64,000 nucleotides of DNA from Jeotgalibacillus marinus (GCF_040801915.1 NZ_JBFMIA010000005.1:62001-126000); one strand, 5' to 3'; numbered from the stretch's first letter, positions 16,591 to 26,910 are shown. Made by a program: numbers and translations. Notes: generated by a model from the letters alone, not told the origin.

Positions 16591-19413
16591 CTATTTTGTA
16601 ACGGATTTTGTAAGAATTCTATTTTGTTCTTTTTTATGCACTATTGGGTCACCCTCAGATGGACTACTTCTTCTGCGACGACCAATATATTCTATCTCAA
16701 CACCTCGGGGTACCAGCTTGTTTAGAAGTGGTTCAACAAATGTCCAAGCCCCCATGTTTTTAGGTTCTTCTTGAACCCACTTGATTTCTTTTAAGTATGG
16801 GTAGCGCTCAATAATTTCTTTTACAGCATCCATTGGGAATGGGTAGATTTCTTCGATACGAATTAAGTGAAGCCAATCATTGTCGGCCTCTTTACTTGCG
16901 CGTTCGATCAAATCAATTCCGATTTTCCCGCTTGAAAAAACTAGTCTCTCTACCCTCTCCTGGTTTTGACCGTATACATCATGTTCAATTAACGGTTGGA
17001 ACGTTCCCTCTGTAAATTCATCTACCTTTCTAGAAGCAAGTGGATGACGTAATAAACTCTTTGGTGTCATAATCACAAGCGGTCTTACTTCTTCACGTTT
17101 CAAGATTGCTGCTTGACGGCGTAAAATATGGAAGTATTGAGCTGAGCTTGTGAGGTTCGCAACGGTCCAGTTGTTTTCGGCAGCAAGTGATAAGAAACGT
17201 TCTAACCTTGCTGATGAATGTTCGGGTCCTTGACCTTCATAACCATGAGGTAACAGCATTACAAGACCTGATTTTTGTCCCCATTTCGCACGACTGGAAG
17301 AAACAAACTGATCAAACATCACTTGAGACATATTTGCGAAATCACCGAATTGTGCTTCCCATAAAACTAATGTCTCAGGTGAGATTACGTTGTATCCATA
17401 TTCAAAACCGACAACTGCGGCTTCAGTTAATGGACTGTTGTAAACAACAAATGATGCCTCCGCACCATCAATATGATGTAGTGGTGTTAGCTCATCACCT
17501 GTTTTTTCATCATGGAGTACAAGATGACGGTGAGCAAACGTCCCACGCTGTGAATCTTGTCCACTTAAACGAATTGGAGTACCATCTTGTAAAATCGCTC
17601 CGAATGCGAGTGTTTCAGCATGAGCCCAGTCGATCTTACCTTCTTTTGTAAATGGCTCTTCACGGCGTTTTAGAATTTTTTCAAGCTTTTTAAATGCATT
17701 GAAGCCATCTGGCCATGTTAAAAGATCTTCGTTCATTTTTTGTAGACGATTCATTTCAACAGAGGTTGTGACGTCGAGTTTAGAGTTGATCACACCTTCT
17801 GGTGGATTCATGTTTGAATCTGGATCTCTTTCTGTTTTAGGAACTGTATCATATGCTTTTTGGAGCATTTTTTGGTTCGAATCACGCAAGTCAGACGCTT
17901 CATCAGCTGAAAGTGTCCCGTTATCAACAAGTTTTTTTTCATATAATTTACGAACGTTATCATGTTTCGTAATAATTGTGTACATTTTCGGATTAGTGAC
18001 CATTGGTTCATCCATTTCGTTATGACCAAAACGGCGGTAACCAATCAAATCGATCACAAAGTCTTTGCCAAATTTTGAGCGGTATTCAAGAGCCATGACC
18101 GCAACAGCTAAACATGCTTCAGCATCGTCCGCATTCACGTGAACAATTGGTACTTCAAAACCTTTTGCTGTGTCAGATGCGTACTTTGTTGACCTAGAAT
18201 CAAATGATTCTGTTGTAAAACCAATCATATTATTGGCAATGATATGGATCGACCCACCGTTATGGTAGCCTCTAAGCTGACTCATGTTCAATGTTTCAGC
18301 TACAACACCTTGACCAGGAAATGCAGCATCACCGTGAATCATAATTGCAAGTGAAGATTCTGCCAAAAGTTCAGGGTAACCTGCTCTCGAACGATTTTCT
18401 TGGGCAGCCCTTGTATAACCAGCAACGATTGGACTAATGACTTCTAGGTGACTTGGGTTATTCGCTAACGTAATCCGTGTTTTTGCCGAGTCTTTAAGGT
18501 TGCGGTCAGCACCCAAATGATACTTCACATCTCCTGTCCATCCATAAGTAATTCCAATCGAGCCTTCTGACGGAATAAGATCCTTAATAGGTGAATGTTG
18601 GAACTCAGCAAAAATCATTTCATAGGGTTTTTCAAGAACATGAGCAAGAACATTTAAACGTCCACGGTGGGCCATGCCAATATTGACTGATTCAGCACCT
18701 TTTTGAACGGCTGATTGAATAATTTCATCAAGAAGGGGGACCATTGTATCCAATCCTTCGATGGAAAAACGCTTTTGTCCAACAAATGTTTTATGGACAA
18801 AGTTCTCAAAACCTTCTACTTGAATAAGACGATTAAGTAAAGTTTTTTTCTTTTCTTCATCGATTGACACATCTAAAATGCCCGACTCAATATAATTCTT
18901 TAACCATGCTTTTTCTTCTTGGTTATGTACGTGGGAGTACTCAAATGCAACTGTTTTTGTGTACATTTTTTTCAAGTATTGAATGGCTTCATATCCATTT
19001 GTCACTTCAGGAACTGACTTTTGAATCAAAACATTGTCAGGGATTTTTTCTAGATCCTCTTTTGATAAATTGTAAGAAGTAAGTTCAATACGATTTGTAT
19101 CTTTTTCGCGGTCATTTAGAGGATTAATATCCGCTGCAAGGTGACCGTATGTACGGATACTGTCAGCTAATTGAATAGCAGCAATAACCTTACCGTAATC
19201 CGTGCCTTCAATTTTCACTTCTGACGAGCGACTTTCAGCGCTCCCACCGTTAACTGAACCAGGGGCACCATGTTTTTTAAAATACGTTCTTAATTCTTCA
19301 TCAACAAACGTTGGATCTTCAAGATAGAGGTCATACATCTCGATCATATAACCGAGGTTGGGACCATAAAAGTTCATTCTTGATAAATCCTGTTGTTCCG
19401 ACTGTTTTCTCAT
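16591..19413 (-). CDS. odhA: 2-oxoglutarate dehydrogenase E1 component
   Basis: ThDP-dependent E1o of 940 aa that decarboxylates 2-oxoglutarate and passes the succinyl group to OdhB. Visible motifs include GMAHRGRLNVLAHV, HGDAAFPGQGVVAETLNM (ThDP/Mg site), YRRFGHNEMDEP, and the C-terminal transketolase-like half with EAQFGDFANMSQV and LPHGYEGQGPEHSSAR. The start is taken at ATG 19413 (MRKQSEQQ) because TTGGAGG sits 7 nt upstream. The longer frame to 19449 lacks a ribosome site. Forms an operon with odhB. Confidence 0.95.
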   Translation of the reverse strand: MRKQSEQQDLSRMNFYGPNLGYMIEMYDLYLEDPTFVDEELRTYFKKHGAPGSVNGGSAESRSSEVKIEGTDYGKVIAAIQLADSIRTYGHLAADINPLNDREKDTNRIELTSYNLSKEDLEKIPDNVLIQKSVPEVTNGYEAIQYLKKMYTKTVAFEYSHVHNQEEKAWLKNYIESGILDVSIDEEKKKTLLNRLIQVEGFENFVHKTFVGQKRFSIEGLDTMVPLLDEIIQSAVQKGAESVNIGMAHRGRLNVLAHVLEKPYEMIFAEFQHSPIKDLIPSEGSIGITYGWTGDVKYHLGADRNLKDSAKTRITLANNPSHLEVISPIVAGYTRAAQENRSRAGYPELLAESSLAIMIHGDAAFPGQGVVAETLNMSQLRGYHNGGSIHIIANNMIGFTTESFDSRSTKYASDTAKGFEVPIVHVNADDAEACLAVAVMALEYRSKFGKDFVIDLIGYRRFGHNEMDEPMVTNPKMYTIITKHDNVRKLYEKKLVDNGTLSADEASDLRDSNQKMLQKAYDTVPKTERDPDSNMNPPEGVINSKLDVTTSVEMNRLQKMNEDLLTWPDGFNAFKKLEKILKRREEPFTKEGKIDWAHAETLAFGAILQDGTPIRLSGQDSQRGTFAHRHLVLHDEKTGDELTPLHHIDGAEASFVVYNSPLTEAAVVGFEYGYNVISPETLVLWEAQFGDFANMSQVMFDQFVSSSRAKWGQKSGLVMLLPHGYEGQGPEHSSARLERFLSLAAENNWTVANLTSSAQYFHILRRQAAILKREEVRPLVIMTPKSLLRHPLASRKVDEFTEGTFQPLIEHDVYGQNQERVERLVFSSGKIGIDLIERASKEADNDWLHLIRIEEIYPFPMDAVKEIIERYPYLKEIKWVQEEPKNMGAWTFVEPLLNKLVPRGVEIEYIGRRRRSSPSEGDPIVHKKEQNRILTKSVTK

Positions 19414-19496
19414 TTTGAAACCTCCAACATGTTGGACATCTTTATACAATTTTTTTATGTATAAAAATGCTATGTAAAAATAGTAATTAACTTGTT

Positions 19497-19511
19497 ATAA
19501 AACGCTTACAG
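19497..19511 (-). promoter_or_regulatory. Candidate cre (CcpA) site upstream of odhA
   Basis: Coding strand CTGTAAGCGTTTTAT matches the cre consensus WTGNAANCGNWNNCW at 13 of 15 positions. It overlaps one arm of an inverted repeat TTACAGTG / CACTGTAA (19506-19530). Catabolite repression of odhAB is known in B. subtilis. I found no convincing -35/-10 pair beside it. Confidence 0.4.
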
Positions 19512-19736
19512 TGTCATTTTATCACTGTAAAGGCATGAGATAAAGCGTTTCGTATCATTTTTTTAAAAAAATAGGTCTGCTGGATGAAGTGAATCATTAT
19601 TCATTTCTATTCTTCATATTTAATTTGTTATCTTTAACCATTACAAGGGATTTTTTTTCAATCTGTTTTCCGACAAAATCTGCACGGTATGTTTTAACCT
19701 GTACAATCATATATCATTATGTAAGGGGGTGAGAGG

Positions 19737-20171
19737 ATGGATTTTTGGCAGTCCTTATTTCCGAAGTCAAATTCGCCAGATGATTGGCAGGAATGGCTTC
19801 AAAAGTATATGAATGAATCATTTTCTAATTTATCCCCAGATGCCATGCCATCTATGCCATCTTCTCAACCTTCTCCATCTTCTCAACCGAATTCGAATTC
19901 GAATTCAGCGTATTCTATGTTTGAATCATTTCATTATGTGTACATTCATATCCCAGTTCATGAGATTTCGCTTAATGATATACAAGTTCACCATACATTA
20001 ACCCAACTAATCATTCGGATTCATGAACAACCCGAATTAAAAATTACATTGCCAGCACCTATTTCAAAAAAGGGAGCAACAGCAGAAGTGAAAGAAGAGA
20101 CACTTGAAATTTGTTTACCTAAAAGTAGACAGCAATTTGAAATGGAGCTTTCTATCGATCCGATTGACTAA
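19737..20171 (+). CDS. Hsp20 / alpha-crystallin-like protein
   Basis: 144 aa. The N-terminal 60 residues are polar and Pro/Ser/Asn-rich (PSSQPSPSSQPNSNSN). The remaining part reads as a beta-sandwich alpha-crystallin-like domain (HYVYIHIPVHEIS ... ELKITLPAPISKKGATAEVKEETLEICLPK). In bacilli such proteins act as small chaperones or as spore-coat/germination factors (GerT, CotM/CotP type). Ribosome site AAGGGGGTGAGAGG. Its last 20 bp overlap the 3' end of the convergent histidine kinase gene, leaving no room for a terminator. Confidence 0.65.
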   Translation: MDFWQSLFPKSNSPDDWQEWLQKYMNESFSNLSPDAMPSMPSSQPSPSSQPNSNSNSAYSMFESFHYVYIHIPVHEISLNDIQVHHTLTQLIIRIHEQPELKITLPAPISKKGATAEVKEETLEICLPKSRQQFEMELSIDPID

Positions 20172-21558
20172 CTAGCGGTAAATAAATCGTCATCGTCGTT
20201 CCATGCCCATGTCTACTTGAAGCTGTTATTTGTGCACCGTAGACTTTCAAGATCCTTTGAGCGATGGAAAGCCCTAGTCCATTGCCACCTTGATCTCGAC
20301 TTCTTGCTTTATCCACTCGATAAAATCGATCAAAAATAAATGGCAGATCCTCCTCAGGTATACCAATTCCATGATCCTGAATGGAAATTGAAAATTGATC
20401 GTTGGTTTTTAAAGTTTTTATTTCAATCGCTTCATTGATGGCTGAATATTTCAATGCGTTTTCAATTAAAATAAATAGCACTTGTTCGATATGGTGAGCT
20501 TCCAGTGCAACTGGTGGCTCTTTTTCTGCAAGGCTCATGTGGATGATACGATCTGGATGTAGTTCATGAATTCTCGTTACGACACTGCTTACGACCGTAT
20601 GTGGCATTGAATAAGCATTCGCTGAAAAGACTACTTCACGATCAGCTTTCGTTAAAGTCAATAATTCATTTACTAAACGTTTAATACGATCCAGCTCTTG
20701 AATGGAGATCCCAAGCGATTCCGCTAATACAGCGGGGTCTTCTTTCCCCCACCGATTAATAAGAGATAGATGCCCTTCAATGATTTGTATAGGAGTTCTC
20801 AATTCATGAGACGCATCTTCAACAAATTGCCGTTGTTTCATAAATGTCGCTTCTAGCTCATCCATCATATCATTGAAAACTTCTACTAATCCCCCAACCT
20901 CATCTTGAACGACTGGAATCTCCAATCGTTTTTGAAAGCCCTCCTTTTGCGTTTTCCTCATCGCATGACCAAGTGCAACTACAGGAGATATAAATCGTCC
21001 TGCCATGAAGTAAGCAATAACCGCACTAAATAGTAAAGCACCTAGACCAAAAACGAGTGACAACAAAATCATATAATTTCGCATTGATTTATACATCGTA
21101 AGTGGATGGATCACCTCTGCGTACCCAATAATATACTGCTGAGATCGTATAGGTGACCTGCCAACTAACACATCTTGATTGCTTACGCTCATTCGGTTAA
21201 TTTGCCTGTCCAACGTAGGTGTAAAAGGTAACGATAAACTGGGTACCTCACCCTGAAAAGAAAGAACTTCCGATCCATCTTGATTATAAAGTCGAATCGT
21301 TTGTCCTTTTTCATATATTTGATCAAAAACCTCAATGCTTCCACTTTCCGTAACCCTGTATTCATTTTTGTAAAAAGAAGCAAGGTCATCTAATACTTCA
21401 TCTACAGATGATTTTTCTTCTTGAAACATTAATTGACTCATGGAAATGATTAAAATAATACTAAACGTTGTAAAGGCAAGAAAGATTGATGCTCCACCTG
21501 CAATCGTCCATTTCCATCTTAATGATAAGTTGTTCCAAATGTTCGTCAGTCTGTTCAT
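20152..21558 (-). CDS. ykoH: Sensor histidine kinase, ArlS/YkoH type
   Basis: 468-aa membrane kinase. TM1 (about 17-42), an extracytoplasmic sensor loop to about 161, TM2 (about 162-186), HAMP, and the H-box EDASHELRTPIQIIEGHLSL with phospho-His251. NRWGKEDPAVL after it is a hallmark shared with ArlS. N-box LIENALKYS, G-boxes DHGIGIPEEDLPFIFDRFYR and GGNGLGLSI. The start overlaps the regulator stop by 4 bp. Ligand unknown. In S. aureus ArlRS controls autolysis and adhesion; that role is not implied here. Confidence 0.85.
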   Translation of the reverse strand: MNRLTNIWNNLSLRWKWTIAGGASIFLAFTTFSIILIISMSQLMFQEEKSSVDEVLDDLASFYKNEYRVTESGSIEVFDQIYEKGQTIRLYNQDGSEVLSFQGEVPSLSLPFTPTLDRQINRMSVSNQDVLVGRSPIRSQQYIIGYAEVIHPLTMYKSMRNYMILLSLVFGLGALLFSAVIAYFMAGRFISPVVALGHAMRKTQKEGFQKRLEIPVVQDEVGGLVEVFNDMMDELEATFMKQRQFVEDASHELRTPIQIIEGHLSLINRWGKEDPAVLAESLGISIQELDRIKRLVNELLTLTKADREVVFSANAYSMPHTVVSSVVTRIHELHPDRIIHMSLAEKEPPVALEAHHIEQVLFILIENALKYSAINEAIEIKTLKTNDQFSISIQDHGIGIPEEDLPFIFDRFYRVDKARSRDQGGNGLGLSIAQRILKVYGAQITASSRHGHGTTMTIYLPLVSQSDR

Positions 21559-22235
21559 GATCTCATCACATACCCAGTACCTCGAACCGTTTCGATATAG
21601 CTCTGCACGTTAGGTTGGTCAATTTTATGGCGAAGGTGTCGAATATACACATCTACCACATTTGTTTCAACTTCAGAATCAAACCCCCAAACTTTTTCCA
21701 AGATCCGATCACGAGTTAAAACAATATCTTGATTTTCAAGAAGCATCTGCAGTAAATCGAACTCTCTTTTGGTCAAAACAATCTCAGTGTCCCCTCTTTG
21801 AATAAGATGAGAATCCAGGTTTACGCATAAGTCTTTATGAACTAAGACGGACACTTTTTCTTTTGCTGGCTCACTCGTTCTTCGAGTCAATGCACGTATT
21901 CTGGCAAGTAATTCTTCAATGGCAAAAGGCTTGACGATATAATCATCTGCCCCACTATCAAGACCTGAAACACGGTCCATTACACTATCTCTAGCTGTAA
22001 TCATAATAACAGGTGTTTGTTTTAATCGACGAATTCGTCGACAAACCTCCATCCCACCTAACGAAGGCAGCATTAAATCGAGTAATATGACATCAAACTC
22101 TCCTTCAATTGCCCTCTCAAGACCTTTTCTTCCATCCAAAGAAAGTGTCACTTCATACCCTTCGTGTTGTAATTCAAGTTCGATAAATCGTGCTAAGTTT
22201 TTTTCATCTTCAATGACTAAAACGCTTTTGTCCAC
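21555..22235 (-). CDS. ykoG: OmpR-family response regulator, ArlR/YkoG type
   Basis: 226 aa. The receiver domain has acidic residues EDE (9-11), phospho-acceptor Asp53 (VILLDLMLP), Thr in MITARD and Lys in IVKPF. The C-terminal OmpR winged helix (about 130-226) contains LTKREFDLLQMLLENQ and VDVYIRHLRHKID. First gene of the pair, overlapping the kinase start by 4 bp. Confidence 0.9.
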   Translation of the reverse strand: MDKSVLVIEDEKNLARFIELELQHEGYEVTLSLDGRKGLERAIEGEFDVILLDLMLPSLGGMEVCRRIRRLKQTPVIMITARDSVMDRVSGLDSGADDYIVKPFAIEELLARIRALTRRTSEPAKEKVSVLVHKDLCVNLDSHLIQRGDTEIVLTKREFDLLQMLLENQDIVLTRDRILEKVWGFDSEVETNVVDVYIRHLRHKIDQPNVQSYIETVRGTGYVMRS

Positions 22236-22442
22236 CTTTTTCGTCTCCTTTTAATCTTACACAAGACTAATTAGATCTACTCAGTCATTCGTTCGATCGC
22301 ATGTGTTAGAGAAAAACCTTTCTCAGTCAGATCGTTTTGATCGTGTGTCATCATTTTTATCTTTTTCTACATTGTAGCCTATATCGGTAAAAAATACAGA
22401 ATTGTGTTTGGGAATGGGGCTTTTGATCTTTTTCTTAGCAAA

Positions 22443-22474
22443 AAGCTGACCTCAGAAAGGTCAGCTTCTTACAT
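22443..22474 (-). terminator. Terminator of the trp operon
   Basis: AAGCTGACCT (22443-22452) pairs with AGGTCAGCTT (22458-22467). The leftward strand continues with a T run (CTTTTTGC). It lies just after the trpA stop. Confidence 0.85.
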
Positions 22475-23251
22475 TTATCCTCGTACTGCTTGAATTAACT
22501 CAAAAATTTCATCTCGCTTACCTTTATGAAGAAGATCAACGATTCGACTACCGACAATCACTCCATCGCCAAGTGAAGAAATTTCTCTTACTTGCGCTGG
22601 TGTGGAAATGCCAAACCCAGCTAATACTGGCACATCACTATGTTTCTTTAATTTATCAATAAAGCTTTCTAGTTTTTCACTGACTTCTGATCTAGCACCA
22701 GTTATACCTGTTACCGTAACGGCGTATAAGAAACCTTCAGATGCTTTTGCTAGACTCTCAATTCGCTGATCAGGGCTCGTCAATGTGACAAGCTGAATCA
22801 AAGCAAGATCGGTTTGTTGCATATGCTGTTCAAATAGTGATCGTTGTTCAAGTGGAACGTCTGGAATAATCAATCCGTCAACGCCTGCATTTTCACTATC
22901 CTTAAAAAATCGTTCCAAACCATATTTGAATACAGGATTAATATAGGTCATTAAAACAATCGGGACGGTTACATCTTGACGAATTTCTTGTAACGTATCA
23001 AAGATTTTTTTCAACGTTGTACCTTGCTTGAGAGCCCGTTTCCCTGCTTCTTGAATCGTTGGACCATCTGCTACTGGATCAGAAAACGGAATGCCAAGTT
23101 CAATAACCGTGGCACCTGATTGTTGTAAAAACAATAGTTGATCTCTTAAATTTTCTAATCCATGATCACCTGCCATAATATATGGAATAAAGGCTTTCTC
23201 TCCATTTTGATTGACCTGCTCGATCGCCTGTTGAATTGTTCTTTTACCCAT
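22475..23251 (-). CDS. trpA: Tryptophan synthase alpha chain
   Basis: TIM-barrel subunit of about 258 aa cleaving indole-glycerol phosphate to indole. The catalytic Glu is in ATVIELGIPFSDPVADGP and the catalytic Asp in GVDGLIIPDVPLEQ; AGFGIS and GVIVGSRIV bind phosphate. Start at ATG 23251 (MGKRTIQQ) behind GGAGG. The longer frame to 23272 is less likely. It overlaps trpB by 8 bp. Confidence 0.95.
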   Translation of the reverse strand: MGKRTIQQAIEQVNQNGEKAFIPYIMAGDHGLENLRDQLLFLQQSGATVIELGIPFSDPVADGPTIQEAGKRALKQGTTLKKIFDTLQEIRQDVTVPIVLMTYINPVFKYGLERFFKDSENAGVDGLIIPDVPLEQRSLFEQHMQQTDLALIQLVTLTSPDQRIESLAKASEGFLYAVTVTGITGARSEVSEKLESFIDKLKKHSDVPVLAGFGISTPAQVREISSLGDGVIVGSRIVDLLHKGKRDEIFELIQAVRG

Positions 23252-24446
23252 TCGCACGTTCCTCCAATGCACTTTTTACTGTCATGACATCTTTGTCACC
23301 GCGCCCTGAAAGACAGATAACGATGATGTGCTCCTTGGGAGAATTTTTCGCCACTTCGACCGCTTGATGTATGGCATGAGCCGTTTCTAGGGCAGGGATA
23401 ATCCCTTCTGTCTGACACATAAGCTGAAGCGCATCGAGGGCTTCAGCATCAGTTACAGAGGTGTACTGCACTCGATTTATTTCGTGTAGATAACTATGCT
23501 CTGGTCCAATACCTGGGTAGTCTAAACCAGCGGATATAGAATGTGCTTCTTGAATTTGTCCATCTTCATCTTGGAGTAAATACATCATTGAGCCGTGAAG
23601 GATTCCAACATCACCAGCAGTTAGCGTTGCGGCATGCTTACTCGTTTCAATACCAGATCCAGCGGCTTCGACACCAATTAACTTAACATCTTCATCTTCA
23701 ATGAACGGATAAAACATCCCCATGGCATTACTTCCACCGCCGATACAAGCAATAATCGTATCTGGCAAGCGCGCTTCTTTATCAAGAATTTGCTGCTTTG
23801 TTTCTTTCCCAATCACACTTTGGAAGTCCCTTACCATTTGTGGAAATGGGTGTGGTCCAAGTACAGAACCAATAATATAATGCGTGTCCAAGACATTTGA
23901 CACCCAGTAGCGCATGGCTTCATTTACCGCATCTTTTAGTGTGCCGCTGCCGTGTGAGACACTCACGACTTTCGCACCTAGCAGTTCCATTCTAAACACG
24001 TTCAGCTGCTGGCGTCTTATATCTTCTTCCCCCATATAAATGACGCATTCTAAGTTAAGGAGGGCACAAACAGTCGCAGTCGCTACACCATGTTGACCTG
24101 CGCCTGTTTCCGCCACAATTTTTTTCTTCCCCATACGAACAGCAAGAAGTGCTTGGCCAATCGTGTTGTTGATTTTATGAGCACCTGTATGGTTCAGGTC
24201 TTCTCTTTTTAGATAGATCTTTGCTCCACCCGTTTTTTTCGTTAAATTTCCAGCAAAATAAAGTGGATTCTCTCTTCCAATGTAATCGTGTAAATAATGA
24301 TCTAACTGTTGATGAAAAGAAGAATCTTTTTGTGCTTCTTCGTAGGCTTCTTGTAATTCAATCACTGCTTGCATTAACGTTTCAGGTACAAATCGTCCAC
24401 CGAATTGCCCAAACTGTCCGTTTTGATCTGGTTGTGTGTAACTCAT
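23244..24446 (-). CDS. trpB: Tryptophan synthase beta chain
   Basis: 400-aa PLP enzyme joining indole with serine. LNHTGAHKINN holds the PLP lysine (Lys91). CIGGGSNAMGMF is the phosphate-binding loop and ETGAGQHGVATA contains the catalytic Glu region. Its ATG overlaps the trpF TGA. Confidence 0.96.
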   Translation of the reverse strand: MSYTQPDQNGQFGQFGGRFVPETLMQAVIELQEAYEEAQKDSSFHQQLDHYLHDYIGRENPLYFAGNLTKKTGGAKIYLKREDLNHTGAHKINNTIGQALLAVRMGKKKIVAETGAGQHGVATATVCALLNLECVIYMGEEDIRRQQLNVFRMELLGAKVVSVSHGSGTLKDAVNEAMRYWVSNVLDTHYIIGSVLGPHPFPQMVRDFQSVIGKETKQQILDKEARLPDTIIACIGGGSNAMGMFYPFIEDEDVKLIGVEAAGSGIETSKHAATLTAGDVGILHGSMMYLLQDEDGQIQEAHSISAGLDYPGIGPEHSYLHEINRVQYTSVTDAEALDALQLMCQTEGIIPALETAHAIHQAVEVAKNSPKEHIIVICLSGRGDKDVMTVKSALEERANG

Positions 24447-25057
24447 GATTGCTCACTCCCCGCTTTCGCTCGTTGAATAAATTCCTGAATCTTCTGTCCA
24501 TCTTTTACGCCGTCTGTCTCCACACCGCTTGATACATCGACTGCATACGGTTTAACCGTTTTAATGGCTTGTGTAATATTTTCTACAGATAATCCCCCAG
24601 CGAGAATTAAACTAGTCTTTTTTTGCTGATTTTGAATCAGCGACCAGTCGAACGTGTGTCCACTTCCGCCTCGATACGTCGAACCGGGTGCATCAACCAA
24701 GTGATAATCAACTGGATAATCGTTCGTTTGATCAAAATCCTCAACGCTGTTTATACTAAATGCTTTTATGACAGGCTTAGAAATACTCGCACAAAATTCG
24801 GCCGTTTCATCACCATGCAACTGTACAATGTCTAATCCAACCTGCTGAATCGTTTCTTCAAGTTCTTCTTTTGTTGGATTCACAAATACACCGACACTTT
24901 TGACTGTAGAAGGTAACATAGCGACAAGTTTTTGCGCTTGCTCAATGGATACGTTTCGTTTACTAGGTGCAAAGACAAATCCAATAAAATCAGCCCCGCT
25001 ACTGACAGATTCACGAACATGTTCTTCTTGTTGTAAACCACAAATTTTTACTTTCAT
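24443..25057 (-). CDS. trpF: Phosphoribosylanthranilate isomerase
   Basis: About 204-aa TIM barrel performing the Amadori rearrangement of PRA to CdRP. MKVKICGL holds the catalytic Cys, VDVSSGVETDGVKD holds the catalytic Asp region, and LAGGL binds phosphate. The ATG at 25057 overlaps the trpC stop (ATGA); a GTG four codons upstream is possible. No independent ribosome site, so translation is probably coupled. Confidence 0.94.
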   Translation of the reverse strand: MKVKICGLQQEEHVRESVSSGADFIGFVFAPSKRNVSIEQAQKLVAMLPSTVKSVGVFVNPTKEELEETIQQVGLDIVQLHGDETAEFCASISKPVIKAFSINSVEDFDQTNDYPVDYHLVDAPGSTYRGGSGHTFDWSLIQNQQKKTSLILAGGLSVENITQAIKTVKPYAVDVSSGVETDGVKDGQKIQEFIQRAKAGSEQS

Positions 25058-25854
25058 TTTGTCACACACTTGCGTGGCACTTGGAGTGATTGAAGTAGAC
25101 CTGAAACATTGGTAGTACGCATCAACACTTCACCAACAAGCACCCCACTTGCTCCACTTTCAGCAGCATAGGAGGCTTCTTTGGCAGTTAAGATTCCACT
25201 TTCACTAATAAAATGAATGTCTTCTAACGGCATCTTTTCAGCAAGCTGTTTACTAATGGCAAGATCCACTTCAAATGTTTTTAAGTTTCGATTATTCACG
25301 CCAATAATCGTCGCGTCAATGGCAAGTGCCCGTTCAAGTTCTGCCTCATTATGAACTTCAACTAAAACTTCTAATGCTAACTCACTTGCTTTGTTGTACA
25401 ACCGCTGAAGGGATGCTTGGTCTAATGCAGCAACAATAAGTAACACGATCGAGGCACCCGCTGTTTTTGCCCGAATGAGTTGTACCTCATCGATGATAAA
25501 ATCTTTACACAATACTGGGATGGACACAGCTTCGGCTACATTTGTTAAATCTTCCATTGACCCTTTAAAAAACGCTTCATCTGTTAAAACAGAAATAGCA
25601 GATGCACCATTTGATTCATATTGTTTGGCTTGTTCCACCGGATTTACGTCACCATTGATAATTCCTTTCGAAGGAGATGCTCGCTTAATTTCGGCAATTA
25701 CACCCAATGTCTCTTTTTCATCTAAACGTTCTTTGAGCGTTGCTTTTATTGTTTGCTTCGCTTTTCGTTTAAGTAAATAGGAAGAGTCTTTTTTTATACG
25801 TGCAACCTCTTCGACTTTTTTATCAAGTATGGTATCTAAGATAGTTCGAGTCAT
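25054..25854 (-). CDS. trpC: Indole-3-glycerol phosphate synthase
   Basis: 266-aa TIM barrel decarboxylating and cyclising CdRP. IAEIKRASPSKG (catalytic Glu and Lys), SVLTDEAFFKGS, LCKDFIIDE (catalytic Lys), GVNNRNLKTF and FISESGI are all present. Starts in an ATGA overlap with trpD. Confidence 0.96.
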   Translation of the reverse strand: MTRTILDTILDKKVEEVARIKKDSSYLLKRKAKQTIKATLKERLDEKETLGVIAEIKRASPSKGIINGDVNPVEQAKQYESNGASAISVLTDEAFFKGSMEDLTNVAEAVSIPVLCKDFIIDEVQLIRAKTAGASIVLLIVAALDQASLQRLYNKASELALEVLVEVHNEAELERALAIDATIIGVNNRNLKTFEVDLAISKQLAEKMPLEDIHFISESGILTAKEASYAAESGASGVLVGEVLMRTTNVSGLLQSLQVPRKCVTK

Positions 25855-26873
25855 TGTGCCAACTCCTTACTGTTACTAAAATAAACGAGGGTATTCAATC
25901 TTTCTAGTGCGTTTAATGAGTCAATGCTTTGTTTGGCCAGTTCAATCCCTTTTTTAATCGAGGGCACCGTCCCGTGTGCAAATAACGCAAGTCCAGCATT
26001 TAATAAAACCGTATCTCGGTAAGCGGATGGCTCTCCGTTTAATACAGAAAGTAATATTTCGGCATTACGTTTGGCATCTCCACCAATAATTTCTTCTTTT
26101 GCGATCTTCGGTAAATCTACATCTTCCGGCTTTAGTGTAACGGTTTTCACTTGATTATTCTCAATAATCGCTAAGTGATTTTCTCCCGCAAGTGATGCTT
26201 CATCCATATGGTCTGCTCCACTGATCACGATTCCGCGATTTCGTCCAATTCGGTGTAGTGCCTCAGCTATCGTGTTAAGCATCTCTCTTCTATAAATACC
26301 GACGAGCTGTGATTGTAAATCGAGCGGGTTTGTTAGGGGTCCAATTAAATTGAAAATCGTTGGAACACCTAGTTCTTTTCTCGCTCTCATGACTTTTTTA
26401 ATCCCAGGGTGCACGTGAGGTGCAAATAAAAACGCAATATTGTTAGTCTTTAGCAGGCGACTAACTTCCTCCCTTGAAAAATCCAGCCGAACACCTAAGT
26501 ACTCTAAAACATCCGCACTTCCAGTTTTACTTGATACACTACGATTGCCGTGTTTCGCAATGGCCACATTGGCACCAGCTACAACGAAAGCTGAACATGT
26601 ACTGATGTTAAAACTTTTTGAGCCGTCGCCACCTGTTCCACAATTATCCATCACATTTGGTAGCGGTGATTCTATTTGAAGGGCGTGTTTTCGTACTACT
26701 TTTACTAGGCCTACGATTTCATCAGCTGTTTCACCCTTCTCTTTAAGCGCAAGTATAAATGACTTGATCAATTGATCATTTGTATCTTCATTAAACATCG
26801 CTTCACTTGCTTTCATCATTTCTTGTTCGGTTAAACTCTGACTGTTTTGTACTTTTTCGAGCAACTCTCTCAT
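25851..26873 (-). CDS. trpD: Anthranilate phosphoribosyltransferase
   Basis: 340 aa, transfers phosphoribose from PRPP to anthranilate. The PRPP loop DNCGTGGDGSKSFNIST, AKHGNRSVSSKTGSADVLE and FLFAPHVHPGIKKV are family signatures. ATG behind TAGGAGAG, 37 bp after the trpG stop. This is the only gap inside the operon. Confidence 0.96.
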   Translation of the reverse strand: MRELLEKVQNSQSLTEQEMMKASEAMFNEDTNDQLIKSFILALKEKGETADEIVGLVKVVRKHALQIESPLPNVMDNCGTGGDGSKSFNISTCSAFVVAGANVAIAKHGNRSVSSKTGSADVLEYLGVRLDFSREEVSRLLKTNNIAFLFAPHVHPGIKKVMRARKELGVPTIFNLIGPLTNPLDLQSQLVGIYRREMLNTIAEALHRIGRNRGIVISGADHMDEASLAGENHLAIIENNQVKTVTLKPEDVDLPKIAKEEIIGGDAKRNAEILLSVLNGEPSAYRDTVLLNAGLALFAHGTVPSIKKGIELAKQSIDSLNALERLNTLVYFSNSKELAQ

Positions 26874-26910
26874 CTAGCTCCACTCTCCTATCTCTTCTCA
26901 TCTCGTCTTT

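Noticed and set aside
15520..18044. Several 60-150 codon frames inside odhAB on both strands
   Set aside because: Shadows of the two large, clearly coding genes.
19497..19553. Two cre sites in front of odhA
   Set aside because: Only the first (13 of 15) is worth listing; the second has three mismatches at fixed positions.
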